Shown one piece after another: positions 51,265 to 60,619 of a stretch of DNA of 64,000 nucleotides. Position numbers and translations under genes: made by a program. Location of the stretch: assembly GCA_002839375.1 (NCBI GenBank), contig PGXY01000002.1:188392-252391 (forward strand), given 5' to 3'. The notes beneath the pieces were generated by a model. The model was given only the letters and a program-made list of their open reading frames with translations, ran no database searches and had not been told where the DNA came from. Every line of letters starts with the position of its first letter. Position 1 is the stretch's first letter. This DNA is from Spirochaetae bacterium HGW-Spirochaetae-1 (lineage in GTDB: Bacteria; Spirochaetota; UBA4802; UBA5550).

Positions 51265-51996
51265 CTATTTTCCTGTTTCCTGAGAAGTATCATCGGTAAA
51301 CTCTTCTTCTATTTCTTCTTCCTCTTCTTCATCTTCTTTTTTTACTTTATCGTTGCTTTCGGTCCTGGTTTCTTCTTTTTTGTTTACAGGCTCTACTTCT
51401 TTTTGCTTTTCAGGAATCACGACTTTTTCAACTGTTTCTTTTTTTTCAACCGCCTCCGGGACAGAAGGGGCGGAGAATATGAGACTTCCCATTACCGTAT
51501 TGAAAACTTCACTATATCGGTAGAACTGATCAACGGTGCCGCTGCACTCAATGGTGAGCAGTATATTTTTATGGCGGACAATAAGGACTCTCTGGATAAT
51601 TTTTCTGCCCCGGGATGAATATTCGAGAAGCAGAAGTTTGCCTTTGGTTTCCCGGTCTATGGCGACTTCTCCGGTCTCAATAATTTCAAAGGCTCTTGCA
51701 CCGATTCCCTTGGTATACCAGTCAACCCATTTTATCTGCTGTTGCAGCAGTTCATCACCGGCTTTGATCGCGCTTATCTTTATCTCCGTGTATGTCCCTT
51801 TCTGGAACAGAAGAATATATTTGTAGGAAAGATCGGCCTCGGTTTTTTTCCAGCACTGGGGGATCATGATACTGAAGCCGAACGTTGGATTTCCATGCCT
51901 GGTGAAGTTTTCGCCGCTGTTATTCCTGTCGCGGCGGGCCGCCGCCGGAAGGGAGATGAAAAGGATTGCGAGAACGGTGAGGATTTTTTTTTGCAT
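51265..51996 (-). CDS. Exported protein with acidic C-terminal tail
   Basis: The protein has 243 residues. The signal peptide is KILTVLAILFISLPAAA. Residues 30-165 resemble a DcrB/PsbP-like (DUF1795-type) fold: NPTFGFSIMIPQCWKKTEAD, IKISAIKAGDELL, KGKLLLLEYSSRGRKIIQRV, YRYSEVFNTVMGSLIF. The last 60 residues are charged and of low complexity, with a run of Glu. Function is unknown. The ATG at 51996 has AAGGA five bases ahead; the one at 52008 is poorly spaced. It follows the LOG gene closely and is probably co-transcribed. Confidence 0.6.
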   Translation of the reverse strand: MQKKILTVLAILFISLPAAARRDRNNSGENFTRHGNPTFGFSIMIPQCWKKTEADLSYKYILLFQKGTYTEIKISAIKAGDELLQQQIKWVDWYTKGIGARAFEIIETGEVAIDRETKGKLLLLEYSSRGRKIIQRVLIVRHKNILLTIECSGTVDQFYRYSEVFNTVMGSLIFSAPSVPEAVEKKETVEKVVIPEKQKEVEPVNKKEETRTESNDKVKKEDEEEEEEIEEEFTDDTSQETGK

Positions 51997-52014
51997 AGTA
52001 TCCTTCATGCCTTA

Positions 52015-52755
52015 TCAGACTTCGTGGTAAATCTCGATATACTCCATGAGATTGATCATCCGCGGTTTTAATATATTTATAGCCTCGGCCGGGGTTGAAA
52101 AAAAGTGAATGAGCTTCATGTCTTCCGGTGATATCAGTTCCATTTCCACGAGCTTGGGGAAATTGATCAGATCATTCCAGTAATCCCTGTCATATAATAG
52201 AATAGGAAGATCGAACTTCTCAATTTTTTTCGTTTGTACCAGGGTTAGAGATTCAAAAAGTTCATCCAGGGTACCGAATCCGCCGGGGAAAACAATTATA
52301 GCTTTTGCGTGATAGAGGAACCAGAATTTTCTCATAAAGAAATAATTAAATTCAAAATTAAGCTCCGGCGTGATGAAGGGATTGCATCCTTGTTCGTTGG
52401 GGAGTTCGATGTTAAGGCCGATGGTCTTTTCCCCGGCGCGGTGAGCGCCCCTGTTGGCTGCTTCCATTATGCCGGGCCCGCCGCCGGTACAGATATAAAA
52501 ACCGTTGCCAATTTTCTCCTCAAGCTCGCGTCCCATAAGGACCATTTCGTAAGCCAGCTCTTCGGCGGCAATATAGTATTTATTTTCCGGAGTAAATCGT
52601 GCTGAACCAAAAAATACCACGGTGTGGAGAATGTTTTTTTCCTGGAATCTTTTTTCAGGTTCCAAATATTCGCTCAGGATTCTGATGGCCCGCGCTTCGC
52701 GGGATCGAAGGAATTCCGGGTTGTCAAAGGCCAGTATGGTTTTTTTTGCGTTCAT
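52015..52755 (-). CDS. LOG family protein
   Basis: The protein has 246 residues with a lysine-decarboxylase-like Rossmann fold: HTVVFFGSARFTPEN, YICTGGGPGIMEAANRGAH, and the family motif IIVFPGGFGTLDELFESLTL (PGGxGTxxE). LOG proteins release cytokinin bases from nucleoside monophosphates in plants and some bacteria; many bacterial members hydrolyse AMP-like substrates. No cytokinin genes are nearby, so a nucleotide-salvage role is as likely. Confidence 0.88.
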   Translation of the reverse strand: MNAKKTILAFDNPEFLRSREARAIRILSEYLEPEKRFQEKNILHTVVFFGSARFTPENKYYIAAEELAYEMVLMGRELEEKIGNGFYICTGGGPGIMEAANRGAHRAGEKTIGLNIELPNEQGCNPFITPELNFEFNYFFMRKFWFLYHAKAIIVFPGGFGTLDELFESLTLVQTKKIEKFDLPILLYDRDYWNDLINFPKLVEMELISPEDMKLIHFFSTPAEAINILKPRMINLMEYIEIYHEV

Positions 52756-52806
52756 CTGTTTGCAGTAACCCTGATTTCTGTATTTTATTGAAGACAGTAA
52801 TAAATG

Positions 52807-53385
52807 TCAGCCGTATCTTTTTTTTCGTTTCATGTTCAGGATGGTGCCGTCGGTATGTTTTGAAACAGAGCTGGACAGCACTTTTTCTTTGTCAATGAGA
52901 TCAATGGTAACAGCGTCCATAAAATGAAGGATTATTTTTAGTCCGGCCCCGATTCCACGCAGTGGAACTTCTTCGCCGTTGATTCTGACTTTAATTTTGC
53001 TTTTTTCTGATTCCGTGGCGTAGATGATTACCTGGTCATGGTAGGAGTCGGACATGTTGTCCGGTACGGCATGAAGGACGTGGAAGATATCAAGTCCCTT
53101 GCCGTGGTCGATGATGGTGGCATCAAATTCCTTGTCGTTGATGGTGTAGCGGATGGTGATATCGCGCGTATCATTGTTTTGATTGCGATGCCGGTATTTA
53201 TTCAATGTCTCCTGCACGGCATTGGTGATGGATTCATCCATGGACAGCACTATCTCATCTATATCGTCCTGGGCGTAACCGAGCTTTTGAAGATCTTTTA
53301 TCAATCTATCAATTACACTGGGAACTATGGAAGTGTTTGCCGTATAGCTGTCCAGAAAACCTATTTCGCGTTCGTTCTTAACCAT
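52807..53385 (-). CDS. RsbW-like ATPase (anti-sigma-factor kinase type), orphan
   Basis: The protein has 192 residues from the ATG at 53385; a TTG at 53427 would add 14. The HATPase_c_2 fold shows EIVLSMDESITNAVQETLNK (N box), ATIIDHGKGLDI (G1) and RGIGAGLKIILHFMDAV (G2). Such proteins are serine kinases for STAS proteins or bind sigma factors. No sigma factor or STAS partner lies nearby. Neither start has a clear ribosome site. Confidence 0.75.
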   Translation of the reverse strand: MVKNEREIGFLDSYTANTSIVPSVIDRLIKDLQKLGYAQDDIDEIVLSMDESITNAVQETLNKYRHRNQNNDTRDITIRYTINDKEFDATIIDHGKGLDIFHVLHAVPDNMSDSYHDQVIIYATESEKSKIKVRINGEEVPLRGIGAGLKIILHFMDAVTIDLIDKEKVLSSSVSKHTDGTILNMKRKKRYG

Positions 53386-53846
53386 AAGATAGTGACACGT
53401 AGCTGTCGTGATTGTCGCCTTTATCAATTTTGATATTTATGAGCCTGTTAATCGATTTTACAATTTAAATTTTTTAGTACGAGTTTCTTACTCTAATAAT
53501 TTACACCAAAAAATCAATAACTAAATTAAAATTTATATGAAAAGATCGGAATGTATTGCCGTTATAATTTTAATATTGAATTTCAATTCATTAACTCATA
53601 AGTGCCGCCGAACACGTTCCCGTTGTCAAGTTATTATCCGGATGATTGAGTAAAAATTGAATAATATTATATTTTTGTCTTTATGTCAACATTGTCTGTC
53701 CGCCCGTTCGGGTTTTGTGGGACCGGCCGGTCAGAATTCATTTTTATTACAGTATTCGGATTATTGATTGCTGAAATTAACACGATTACTATTATTGCAT
53801 GCAAATTCTTTTTCTACATACTAACTAACTCTCAGGAATTATACAG
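53386..53846. other. 461-base divergent intergenic region
   Basis: Very AT-rich, with no gene seen apart from the possible N-terminal extension of the ATPase. It includes one forward promoter candidate (53764-53792) for the GH3 gene. Confidence 0.5.
53764..53792 (+). promoter_or_regulatory. Promoter candidate of the GH3-hemW operon
   Basis: TTGATT at 53764-53769, a 17-base spacer and TACTAT at 53787-53792, about 55 bases before the start codon. Found by eye. Confidence 0.35.
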
Positions 53847-55514
53847 ATGAAAAAAACAAAAGTAAAAATATTTTTCCATACTCCAATAATACTGTTGTTA
53901 TGTTTGATAGTCACGACATGCGGGAAGAAGAGAATGTTTGAAAAGGCCGATGCCCTGATCAGTACACTGTCTATGGAACAGAAGATCGGGCAGATGCTCA
54001 TGGTGGCCCTTCCAGGAAAAGCCATGAATTCCGATATGGAGAAAATACTGGAAAAATTTCTTCCCGGAGGTGTTATTTATTTTGGATACAATCTCACCGA
54101 CGATAAGGGCATCGCGGCGCTCACCGGGGAGATACAGATTAAGTCCATGCAAAACAGCGGTATTCCCGTATTCGTTTCCGTTGATCAGGAGGGTGGCAGG
54201 GTCGTCAGGATAACATCGGGAGTTACACAGTTCCCCGGGAACATGGCCGCCGGTGTCGGTGGAGACCGGGATCTGGTTTTTCAGTGGGCACGTATACTCG
54301 GCATGGAAATGAGAGCGCTGGGTATAAATATGAACCTGGCTCCTGTATTGGATGTAAACAATAATCCGGAAAATCCCGTCATCAATACACGTTCCTTCGG
54401 TTCTGATCCGGAACTGGTGGCGGGAATGGGGCGGGCCTACATTAAGGGGCTCCAGGAATCGCGATGCATCGCCGTGGGGAAACATTTTCCCGGCCATGGA
54501 GATACCAATAAGGACTCGCATCTCACCCTGCCGGTGATCCATTATGGAATGGACAGGCTGAAAAGAATTGAGCTTCCCCCCTTCGCCGAAGCCATAGATG
54601 CCGGCCTGGAATGTGTCATGACAGCGCATATCGCCTTTCCTGAAATTGTCGGTAATACCGATTCGGCTACTATTTCACCATTTTTTCTCACCGATGTTTT
54701 GCGGCGGGACATGAAATTTGAGGGAGTTGTCATGACCGACGATATGGAGATGAATGCCATCTCAGGAAAATACGATCTGGGTGAGGCCGCGGTAAAATCA
54801 GTACAGGCCGGTTCGGATATAATCCTGATCAGTTCTTATGGCGTCAATACGGAAAAAATTTTCAGCGCACTCATGGAAGCCGTCCGGAAAGGTGCCATCG
54901 ACGAAAAGAGGATAAATGATTCGGTGAGGAGAATCATCGAGTTAAAATTACGATATAATATAATGGACTTTAAAGAGAACAGGGTAGTGTCGGGCCATGT
55001 TGAATATTCCGAAAAGGAAAAAAAACTGGAAGGGAAGGCCGGTGAAGTAAACGAGATGCTGTCGCGCAACGCCCTTTATTATTACGGCAGGGACGATCTT
55101 CTGAAGCCGGGACAGGAAACGGTAAGGGTGTTTGTTTCGGGAAGCGATGTTTTACGCCGGTCCCTGAAAAAGGATAACAACGATTTCATCGTGGAAAACA
55201 TTTCCGGGTTGCAGGGAATTCTGAGGAAAATAGGCAAATCATCAAAACCCGTCATTGTCTATTATCATATTTATAAACCTGATTTTGCCGAGCTGGCCAT
55301 GGTGAAGGATATGACCGGAGGGAAATACATGGAATGTGTTCTTGTCAGCAGCGGCGATCCCTTCCCGGTGACCAGGACCGGCATGTTTAAATCGTATCTT
55401 CTGTCTTTTTCGAATACGGATATCTCTCTTGAGCTTCTGGCAGAATGTCTGAACGGGGCGGTGACTCCACTAAAAAATAATTCCGTCTACCTGGGGATGC
55501 CCGGTGTGAAATGA
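53847..55514 (+). CDS. Glycoside hydrolase family 3 lipoprotein (beta-N-acetylhexosaminidase type)
   Basis: The protein has 555 residues. The lipoprotein signal ends LLCLIVTTC. The GH3 N-terminal domain is NagZ-like: MEQKIGQMLMVALPG, VSVDQEGGRVVRI, NLAPVLDVN, CIAVGKHFPGHGDTNKDSH (the His-Asp catalytic dyad of NagZ) and GVVMTDDMEM (nucleophile Asp). A second domain follows from about residue 375. It would release N-acetylglucosamine from peptidoglycan or chitin fragments. NagZ is usually cytosolic, so a lipid-anchored form points to envelope recycling or external chitin. Its stop overlaps the hemW start. Confidence 0.88.
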   Translation: MKKTKVKIFFHTPIILLLCLIVTTCGKKRMFEKADALISTLSMEQKIGQMLMVALPGKAMNSDMEKILEKFLPGGVIYFGYNLTDDKGIAALTGEIQIKSMQNSGIPVFVSVDQEGGRVVRITSGVTQFPGNMAAGVGGDRDLVFQWARILGMEMRALGINMNLAPVLDVNNNPENPVINTRSFGSDPELVAGMGRAYIKGLQESRCIAVGKHFPGHGDTNKDSHLTLPVIHYGMDRLKRIELPPFAEAIDAGLECVMTAHIAFPEIVGNTDSATISPFFLTDVLRRDMKFEGVVMTDDMEMNAISGKYDLGEAAVKSVQAGSDIILISSYGVNTEKIFSALMEAVRKGAIDEKRINDSVRRIIELKLRYNIMDFKENRVVSGHVEYSEKEKKLEGKAGEVNEMLSRNALYYYGRDDLLKPGQETVRVFVSGSDVLRRSLKKDNNDFIVENISGLQGILRKIGKSSKPVIVYYHIYKPDFAELAMVKDMTGGKYMECVLVSSGDPFPVTRTGMFKSYLLSFSNTDISLELLAECLNGAVTPLKNNSVYLGMPGVK

Positions 55515-56662
55515 ATTATGGCCTTTATATTCATGTCCCTTTTTGCAGAAGGAAATGCGATTACTGCGGTTTTTATTCCGTAGCGGCCGATGCGGGAAGC
55601 GATGGCAGCTATCCTGCTATACGCCGTTATGTTCCCGCCCTTGTGAATGAGATAGAGAGCCGCCTGGAAGCGGCACCGGGCATCACGGTCGATACAATTT
55701 ATTTCGGCGGCGGAACGCCCTCCCTGCTGTATCCCGATGAAATATCCCGTATCATCGAAACTATTGGACGACATACCGTTATTGCACCGGGTACCGAGGT
55801 ATCCATTGAGGTCAATCCCCACGATCTTTCACGCGACTACCTGGAATGTGTCCGGGATGCGGGCGTAAACCGGGTAACCCTGGGCGTCCAGACCATAAAT
55901 TCACGCTGGCACGACATACTGGGGAGGTCGGGAAGGGTCTGCAGCGTGGATCTTCTCGATATGTTTTTCGGCATCAGCGGTTTTTCCCATTGCCTTGATA
56001 TCATGACGGGCATACCGGGACAGACCGTTGACGGGTTCCTGGAAGAGCTTGATATACTGGTGGGCTATGGCCCGGTTCATATCTCGGCCTATCTGCTTTC
56101 CGTCGAAAAAAATACTGCCCTGGCACGGCGCATGACCGCCGGCGAGGAGATGGAGAATCTTCAATATGACATCTACCGGGCCGCCATGTCCCGTCTTGTG
56201 GCGGCGGGTTATGAACATTATGAAATATCGAACTACTGCAAACCGGCATTTTATTCACGGCATAATATGAAGTACTGGAGATTCGAACCATACATGGGAT
56301 TCGGGCCCGGATCCCATTCCTTCGTCGGGGGGGAGCGGTATTGCAATGAAACACCGCTGGATGACTACGTGGAAAAGAAAAATTTTACGTTAAAGATGGA
56401 TGTGAGGAATCGAAGCGATGCCATGGTGGAATTCATCATGACCGGGCTTCGCATGATCCGCGGATTTACCTTCAGCATGTTCCAGGATTATTTTCACGAA
56501 GAAATTCCTCATGTCATTGTCGAAAATTTAAAAAAGATTGAAGAGAAAGGGATGGTCGCAATAAGCCGGGAGGGGGAGGACGCGCGTGTTTGTCTTACAA
56601 AGGACGGGATCATGATGGCCGATGCAGTAATATATGAAGCGGTAGAGGATATGCTGCGGTGA
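55511..56662 (+). CDS. hemW: HemW-like radical SAM protein
   Basis: The protein has 383 residues. The cluster motif is YIHVPFCRRKCDYCGFYS (CxxxCxxC followed by Gly-Phe, as in HemW and not HemN). IYFGGGTPSLL, EVNPHDLSRDYL, VNRVTLGVQTIN and YMGFGPGSHSF are family motifs. HemW proteins bind heme and are thought to deliver it to target enzymes; they are not true coproporphyrinogen dehydrogenases. The ATG overlaps the GH3 stop (ATGA). Confidence 0.85.
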   Translation: MNYGLYIHVPFCRRKCDYCGFYSVAADAGSDGSYPAIRRYVPALVNEIESRLEAAPGITVDTIYFGGGTPSLLYPDEISRIIETIGRHTVIAPGTEVSIEVNPHDLSRDYLECVRDAGVNRVTLGVQTINSRWHDILGRSGRVCSVDLLDMFFGISGFSHCLDIMTGIPGQTVDGFLEELDILVGYGPVHISAYLLSVEKNTALARRMTAGEEMENLQYDIYRAAMSRLVAAGYEHYEISNYCKPAFYSRHNMKYWRFEPYMGFGPGSHSFVGGERYCNETPLDDYVEKKNFTLKMDVRNRSDAMVEFIMTGLRMIRGFTFSMFQDYFHEEIPHVIVENLKKIEEKGMVAISREGEDARVCLTKDGIMMADAVIYEAVEDMLR

Positions 56663-56665
56663 CGG

Positions 56666-56693
56666 AATGCCTGCCTGCGGCGAAACAGGCATT
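56666..56693 (+). terminator. Hairpin after hemW
   Basis: An 8-bp perfect stem AATGCCTG/CAGGCATT with a 12-base loop, four bases after the hemW stop. A short T-run (CTTTCG) follows. A weak terminator candidate between convergent genes. Confidence 0.35.
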
Positions 56694-56720
56694 GCTTTCG
56701 TCTGACGTGTATCCGCTTCG

Positions 56721-57611
56721 CTAATCCCTGATGACGAAGTATTTACTGTATGTGGTATGGAGTCTCTTGTAATAATCGGCGGTCTGTGTTCTTCCCGTCT
56801 GCGTGTAGTAATACTGAAGCAGTTCACTCGATCTGATGATGAACATGTTCATTTCCCTGCCTTTCATTCCACCGGATATTTCGGCGTTTCCATGTTTGAG
56901 CATCTCCAGGGCGAGATTGGTGTGCTGGCTGATTCTCGCCACATCGGATTTAAGGGTGATATCTTCGTTTTGAATGAGGCTGTTTATTTTTTCAGTATCG
57001 GTACCGCCAGAGAGGAGAAAATATTTTTTAATTCCTGCCATTGTCTGGCTTATCAGGGATTTGAAATAAGCGATCTTCAGCCGGTCCCTGAAAAGTTCAT
57101 AGGCTCTGAGTTTATGGTCGTCCGTTTGCGGTGCCTCGTTGTATTTTGCCTTGTATATGCTGAAGGCCAGACGCTCCACCTCGCGGCAGTCAATATCCTG
57201 CACTATCATTTTTGACAGTTTATGATAGTTATTGGGGTTTCTTTCCAATATTTTAATATACAGATCAATTCCCTTGATGGCCTCCGTATAGATGGGCAGG
57301 GCCTTATGGGAGTATAATTTCTGCCCCATGTACTTTGTGCCCTCTATTATCATGGATGATTGCGCGGTGAGGAGCAGCGCATCCATATCGGGCTCAAAGT
57401 CCAGGGATGACCGTCTTTTTTTCTCTATGGGTTCGATTGGCTTCCGGGGGTGCGGAGTCTCGCTGACAGGAACCGGATCATCACCGTGAGAGACAAAATC
57501 GTCTTCAAATGTAAAAAGTTCATTGTCGGGGACGGTGGTCTCCTCGTGTTCTTTTGAGGACCCGGGTTCATCGTCGAATAAGGATCCAAAATCTAAATTG
57601 TCATCGGGCAT
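56721..57611 (-). CDS. Hypothetical cytoplasmic protein (296 aa)
   Basis: I do not recognise a family. The N-terminal 75 residues are acidic and disordered-looking (DNLDFGSLFDDEPGSSKEHE). The remainder is helical, with ALPIYTEAIKGIDLYIKILE (TPR-like), KMIVQDIDCREVERLAFSIY and ISQHTNLALEMLKHGNAEIS. No signal peptide or membrane helix. It stands alone between hemW and a small gene. Confidence 0.6.
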   Translation of the reverse strand: MPDDNLDFGSLFDDEPGSSKEHEETTVPDNELFTFEDDFVSHGDDPVPVSETPHPRKPIEPIEKKRRSSLDFEPDMDALLLTAQSSMIIEGTKYMGQKLYSHKALPIYTEAIKGIDLYIKILERNPNNYHKLSKMIVQDIDCREVERLAFSIYKAKYNEAPQTDDHKLRAYELFRDRLKIAYFKSLISQTMAGIKKYFLLSGGTDTEKINSLIQNEDITLKSDVARISQHTNLALEMLKHGNAEISGGMKGREMNMFIIRSSELLQYYYTQTGRTQTADYYKRLHTTYSKYFVIRD

Positions 57612-57757
57612 TATGGGACACCTGGCTTTTATTAATGATATCGTGAATATAGTCCGTATAGTTTATATTTTCAATATAAAAATTTTTCTGTAGCTATTTA
57701 AAAACAGGCTGCGGAATATTAATACCGGGGATACTTAAATTGGAAACCGTACCCTGG

Positions 57758-57946
57758 TCAGCCTTCCAATATGTCATATACGAAATTGAACATGATCAGG
57801 TTGGAAAGCACGGCTTTCAGGGGCATCCCTTTAGTGACGGATATGAGGTGTTCATGGTCAACATCCCGGTACTCCCAGTCACCCCCATTAACCAGTATGG
57901 ACCCGGCATACTCCATTGTATCCGCATCGTAAAGTTTGATCTCCAT
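57758..57946 (-). CDS. Small protein (62 aa), unknown
   Basis: The frame gives MEIKLYDADTMEYAGSILVN, then GGDWEYRDVDHEHLISVTKG and MPLKAVLSNLIMFNFVYDIL. It has balanced, protein-like composition. GGAG six bases before the ATG at 57946 favours it over the ATG at 57958. No family recognised. It lies upstream of and apart from the 296-residue gene. Confidence 0.55.
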   Translation of the reverse strand: MEIKLYDADTMEYAGSILVNGGDWEYRDVDHEHLISVTKGMPLKAVLSNLIMFNFVYDILEG

Positions 57947-58050
57947 TGCTTTCTCCATAATTATGCAATCCGGTGAAATTATCTCGAATGTATCTATTGT
58001 CTATATTAACGCTGAATGTAGTGAAAATCTGTCAAGTTTAATATGGAATC

Positions 58051-59199
58051 TCATGGAATATAAATTCTGGGAACCCGTGAGCTTATATTGCAGAGAAACT
58101 CATAGGTAATGGTGGGGATCTTCTCGCATAATGATTCCAGGGGGATGCTGTCGGAACCATCGCTGCCAAAAAGGAGCACATCATCGCCATTATAGGCGGT
58201 CCCATCGCTGCCGATATCCACCGTGGTCTGATCCATGCAGATGGTTCCTGCCACGGGATAGTGTTTGTGCCGGATCACCACTTCGCCCCGGTTGGAGAGC
58301 AGCCGGTTGTATCCATCACCGTAACCGATGGGAAGGGTGATGATACGGGTCTGGGATTTTGTCCGGTAAGAATGATTGTAGCTGATGCCCGTATCGGCGG
58401 GACACACCTTGAAATATGATACTTTTGTCTTCAGGGTCATGACAGGGAGAAGCCTGCGCGACCCGAATTCCCGTTGGGGAAGGTAGCCGTGAGGATCATA
58501 CCCGTAGAGCATGATGCCGGGCCTCACCATGGTATAATGGGACGCCGCATTGTTTATGATTCCGGCCGAATTGGCCAGGTGGACCAGTTCCGGCAGCATA
58601 TCCTTTTTATCCAGGATTTCCAGGGTGTTGTCGAAACGGGCAATCTGCTCGCCGGTGAAAACCGGGTCCGATTCAGCCTTGGCGAGATGGGAAAATATTC
58701 CTTTTATGTCAATACCGGGCAGGTCATGGGAGTTCATGATGAATGATTCGGCATTATACCAGTGGACCCCGATACGCTCCATGCCCGTATCAATCTTCAG
58801 ATGTACGGAAGCCCTTTTTCCCAGTTTCAGGGCCTCCTTTGATATGGCCAGGGATTTATCCATGGATGAACTGGTTATTTCAATATCATTGACAAGAAAA
58901 TCGGCAATCTGGTCAGTATTAATGGCGCCCAGGACCAGTATCGGTGCAGTGATTCCGCATTTTCTCAGGTATACCGCCTCCTCGAGATAGGCCACACCCA
59001 GGTAATCGGCTCCCAGTGCGAGCAGTTCTTCCGCTACCTTGAGTATGCCATGTCCATAGGCATTGGCCTTGATCATGGCCATTATTCGTACCTGCGGTCC
59101 AATAAGGGACCTGACGATGAGAAAATTGTTTTTCAGCCGGGAAAGGGATATCTCCGCCCTGGTGGGACGATTTTTGTAGGTTTCAATGGTAGTTGGCAT
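58051..59199 (-). CDS. alr: Alanine racemase
   Basis: The protein has 382 residues. The PLP lysine is in RIMAMIKANAYGHGILKVAE. HLKIDTGMERIGVHW and VRPGIMLYGYDPHG follow; the second catalytic Tyr is in SYNHSYRTKSQTRI, and LPIGYGDGYNRLLSN and AGTICMDQTTVDIG are family blocks. It makes D-alanine for peptidoglycan. It starts 60 bases after the stop of the upstream hypothetical gene on the same strand. Confidence 0.94.
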   Translation of the reverse strand: MPTTIETYKNRPTRAEISLSRLKNNFLIVRSLIGPQVRIMAMIKANAYGHGILKVAEELLALGADYLGVAYLEEAVYLRKCGITAPILVLGAINTDQIADFLVNDIEITSSSMDKSLAISKEALKLGKRASVHLKIDTGMERIGVHWYNAESFIMNSHDLPGIDIKGIFSHLAKAESDPVFTGEQIARFDNTLEILDKKDMLPELVHLANSAGIINNAASHYTMVRPGIMLYGYDPHGYLPQREFGSRRLLPVMTLKTKVSYFKVCPADTGISYNHSYRTKSQTRIITLPIGYGDGYNRLLSNRGEVVIRHKHYPVAGTICMDQTTVDIGSDGTAYNGDDVLLFGSDGSDSIPLESLCEKIPTITYEFLCNISSRVPRIYIP

Positions 59200-59259
59200 G
59201 GGAATACTGTATTAATTGATACGTAATTCACTGTCAAATGGAAAACATGCAAATGAAGT

Positions 59260-59772
59260 TCAGAAATTCTGTGAAAAATAGAAATAAACACCATACTGGA
59301 GATGGTCATACTGTTCTTCTTCAGGTGAGAGGAAGCTCCTTCCATTGGGACCATCAACTAATTTTGGGAATACGGGGATGATGGCCAGCATATCATTATC
59401 AAAGCCGAACCGGTAGTTGACCAGTGAGGTCCCCAGTGCGCCCAGAAACATGAACATCCCGGCAGAATCGATGCTGGAATCCTGCTGTTGATAGCTGCGA
59501 TATTTGTACCCCATGTCCTGTTCCAGTTCAGTCTGTGAATATCCGGTTATATGGAGCAGACTCGTGGTAAACAGGGTCAGGCTGGTGCTTATCTGCGAAA
59601 TACGGGCTGTTATGGTATCTATGGTGCTGTTTATCCTGCTGAAACGATCCGATGATGATTTTTCGTAATCGATCTTTATAGTACCATTGAAGGCGTCATC
59701 GAGGGTCAGAGCCTGTACGTTCAGAGACAGAAAAAGTAAAAACAAAATAGACATAAAACGAAATTTACACAT
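59260..59772 (-). CDS. Hypothetical exported protein (170 aa)
   Basis: A signal peptide (FMSILFLLFLSLNVQA) precedes a Ser/Thr-rich helical part (RINSTIDTITARISQISTSL). The end is DHLQYGVYFYFSQNF, whose terminal Phe and alternating aromatic residues resemble the last strand of an outer-membrane barrel or associated protein. The family is unknown. AGGA about ten bases ahead of the ATG supports the start. Confidence 0.55.
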   Translation of the reverse strand: MCKFRFMSILFLLFLSLNVQALTLDDAFNGTIKIDYEKSSSDRFSRINSTIDTITARISQISTSLTLFTTSLLHITGYSQTELEQDMGYKYRSYQQQDSSIDSAGMFMFLGALGTSLVNYRFGFDNDMLAIIPVFPKLVDGPNGRSFLSPEEEQYDHLQYGVYFYFSQNF

Positions 59773-59809
59773 TAAAATTAAATCCTGGTTGAAGAATTAT
59801 TTTCTATAT

Positions 59810-60562
59810 TTATGAATCTGTATAAGCGCTGTACTTTGCAGCCTCATTCTGAATCGTGTCAATAATTATTTTTTCTATTTCGGGGGTAATATTTAATTTT
59901 TCATGGAACATTGAGGGGATTTCGGCAATAAATTCGCAAAATTCATCTTTTGTCGGATGTTTTATCCTTAAAAAATATGAATGCAGGAAAATGGCATCAT
60001 TCATTTTTTCCCGGGAACCATACAGTCCGTCGCCCACAATAGGTGAACCCGATTCAGACAGCTGGAGGCGTATCTGGTGTTTTTTCCCCGTAATCAGATG
60101 AATGCAAAGCAGGGCATAGGTGCTGTCCCGGACAAGGGTGATATACCTGAGTGATATTTTTTTCCCTTTAGTGTCATTTTCTTTGGTAATGACGGACCTG
60201 CCATCGTCGGTTCGAATGGTATGCTCCAGATTTACCCATTCTTCGGGCAATGCAGGACCTGTAGGTACCAGGGCAAGATACATTTTTATGGTTCTTTTAT
60301 GAAGGAGCTGATCATGCAGTCGCCGGGCCGCCTTGGATGTCCGGGCAAAGACGATAACACCGGAAACCACCCTGTCGAGGCGGTGTACAATCCCCAGGAA
60401 AACCTCGCCGGGTTTCCCGCATGTCACCCGTATATAGTCTTTTACCAGATCATAGAGGGAAGTTTTGCCGGAGCTGTCGCCCTGGGTGAGGACACCGGCT
60501 TTCTTGTCCACGACGATAATATGATTGTCTTCGTAGATAACTTCAATCATGACATTCTTCAT
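59810..60562 (-). CDS. RluA-family pseudouridine synthase
   Basis: The protein has 250 residues from the ATG at 60562; starts at 60601 and 60550 are alternatives. It reads EVIYEDNHIIVVDKKAGVLT, then FLGIVHRLDRVVSGVIVFAR with the catalytic Asp of HRLDR, and ITGKKHQIRLQLSESGSPIV with the RluA GxxHQIR motif. No S4 domain is present, as in short RluA-type enzymes. The target RNA site cannot be predicted. Confidence 0.88.
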   Translation of the reverse strand: MKNVMIEVIYEDNHIIVVDKKAGVLTQGDSSGKTSLYDLVKDYIRVTCGKPGEVFLGIVHRLDRVVSGVIVFARTSKAARRLHDQLLHKRTIKMYLALVPTGPALPEEWVNLEHTIRTDDGRSVITKENDTKGKKISLRYITLVRDSTYALLCIHLITGKKHQIRLQLSESGSPIVGDGLYGSREKMNDAIFLHSYFLRIKHPTKDEFCEFIAEIPSMFHEKLNITPEIEKIIIDTIQNEAAKYSAYTDS

Positions 60563-60619
60563 GAGAGGAATTACAATTCTGTTTGACTTTATCCATAACA
60601 ATCATGGAGTATTGTCATC

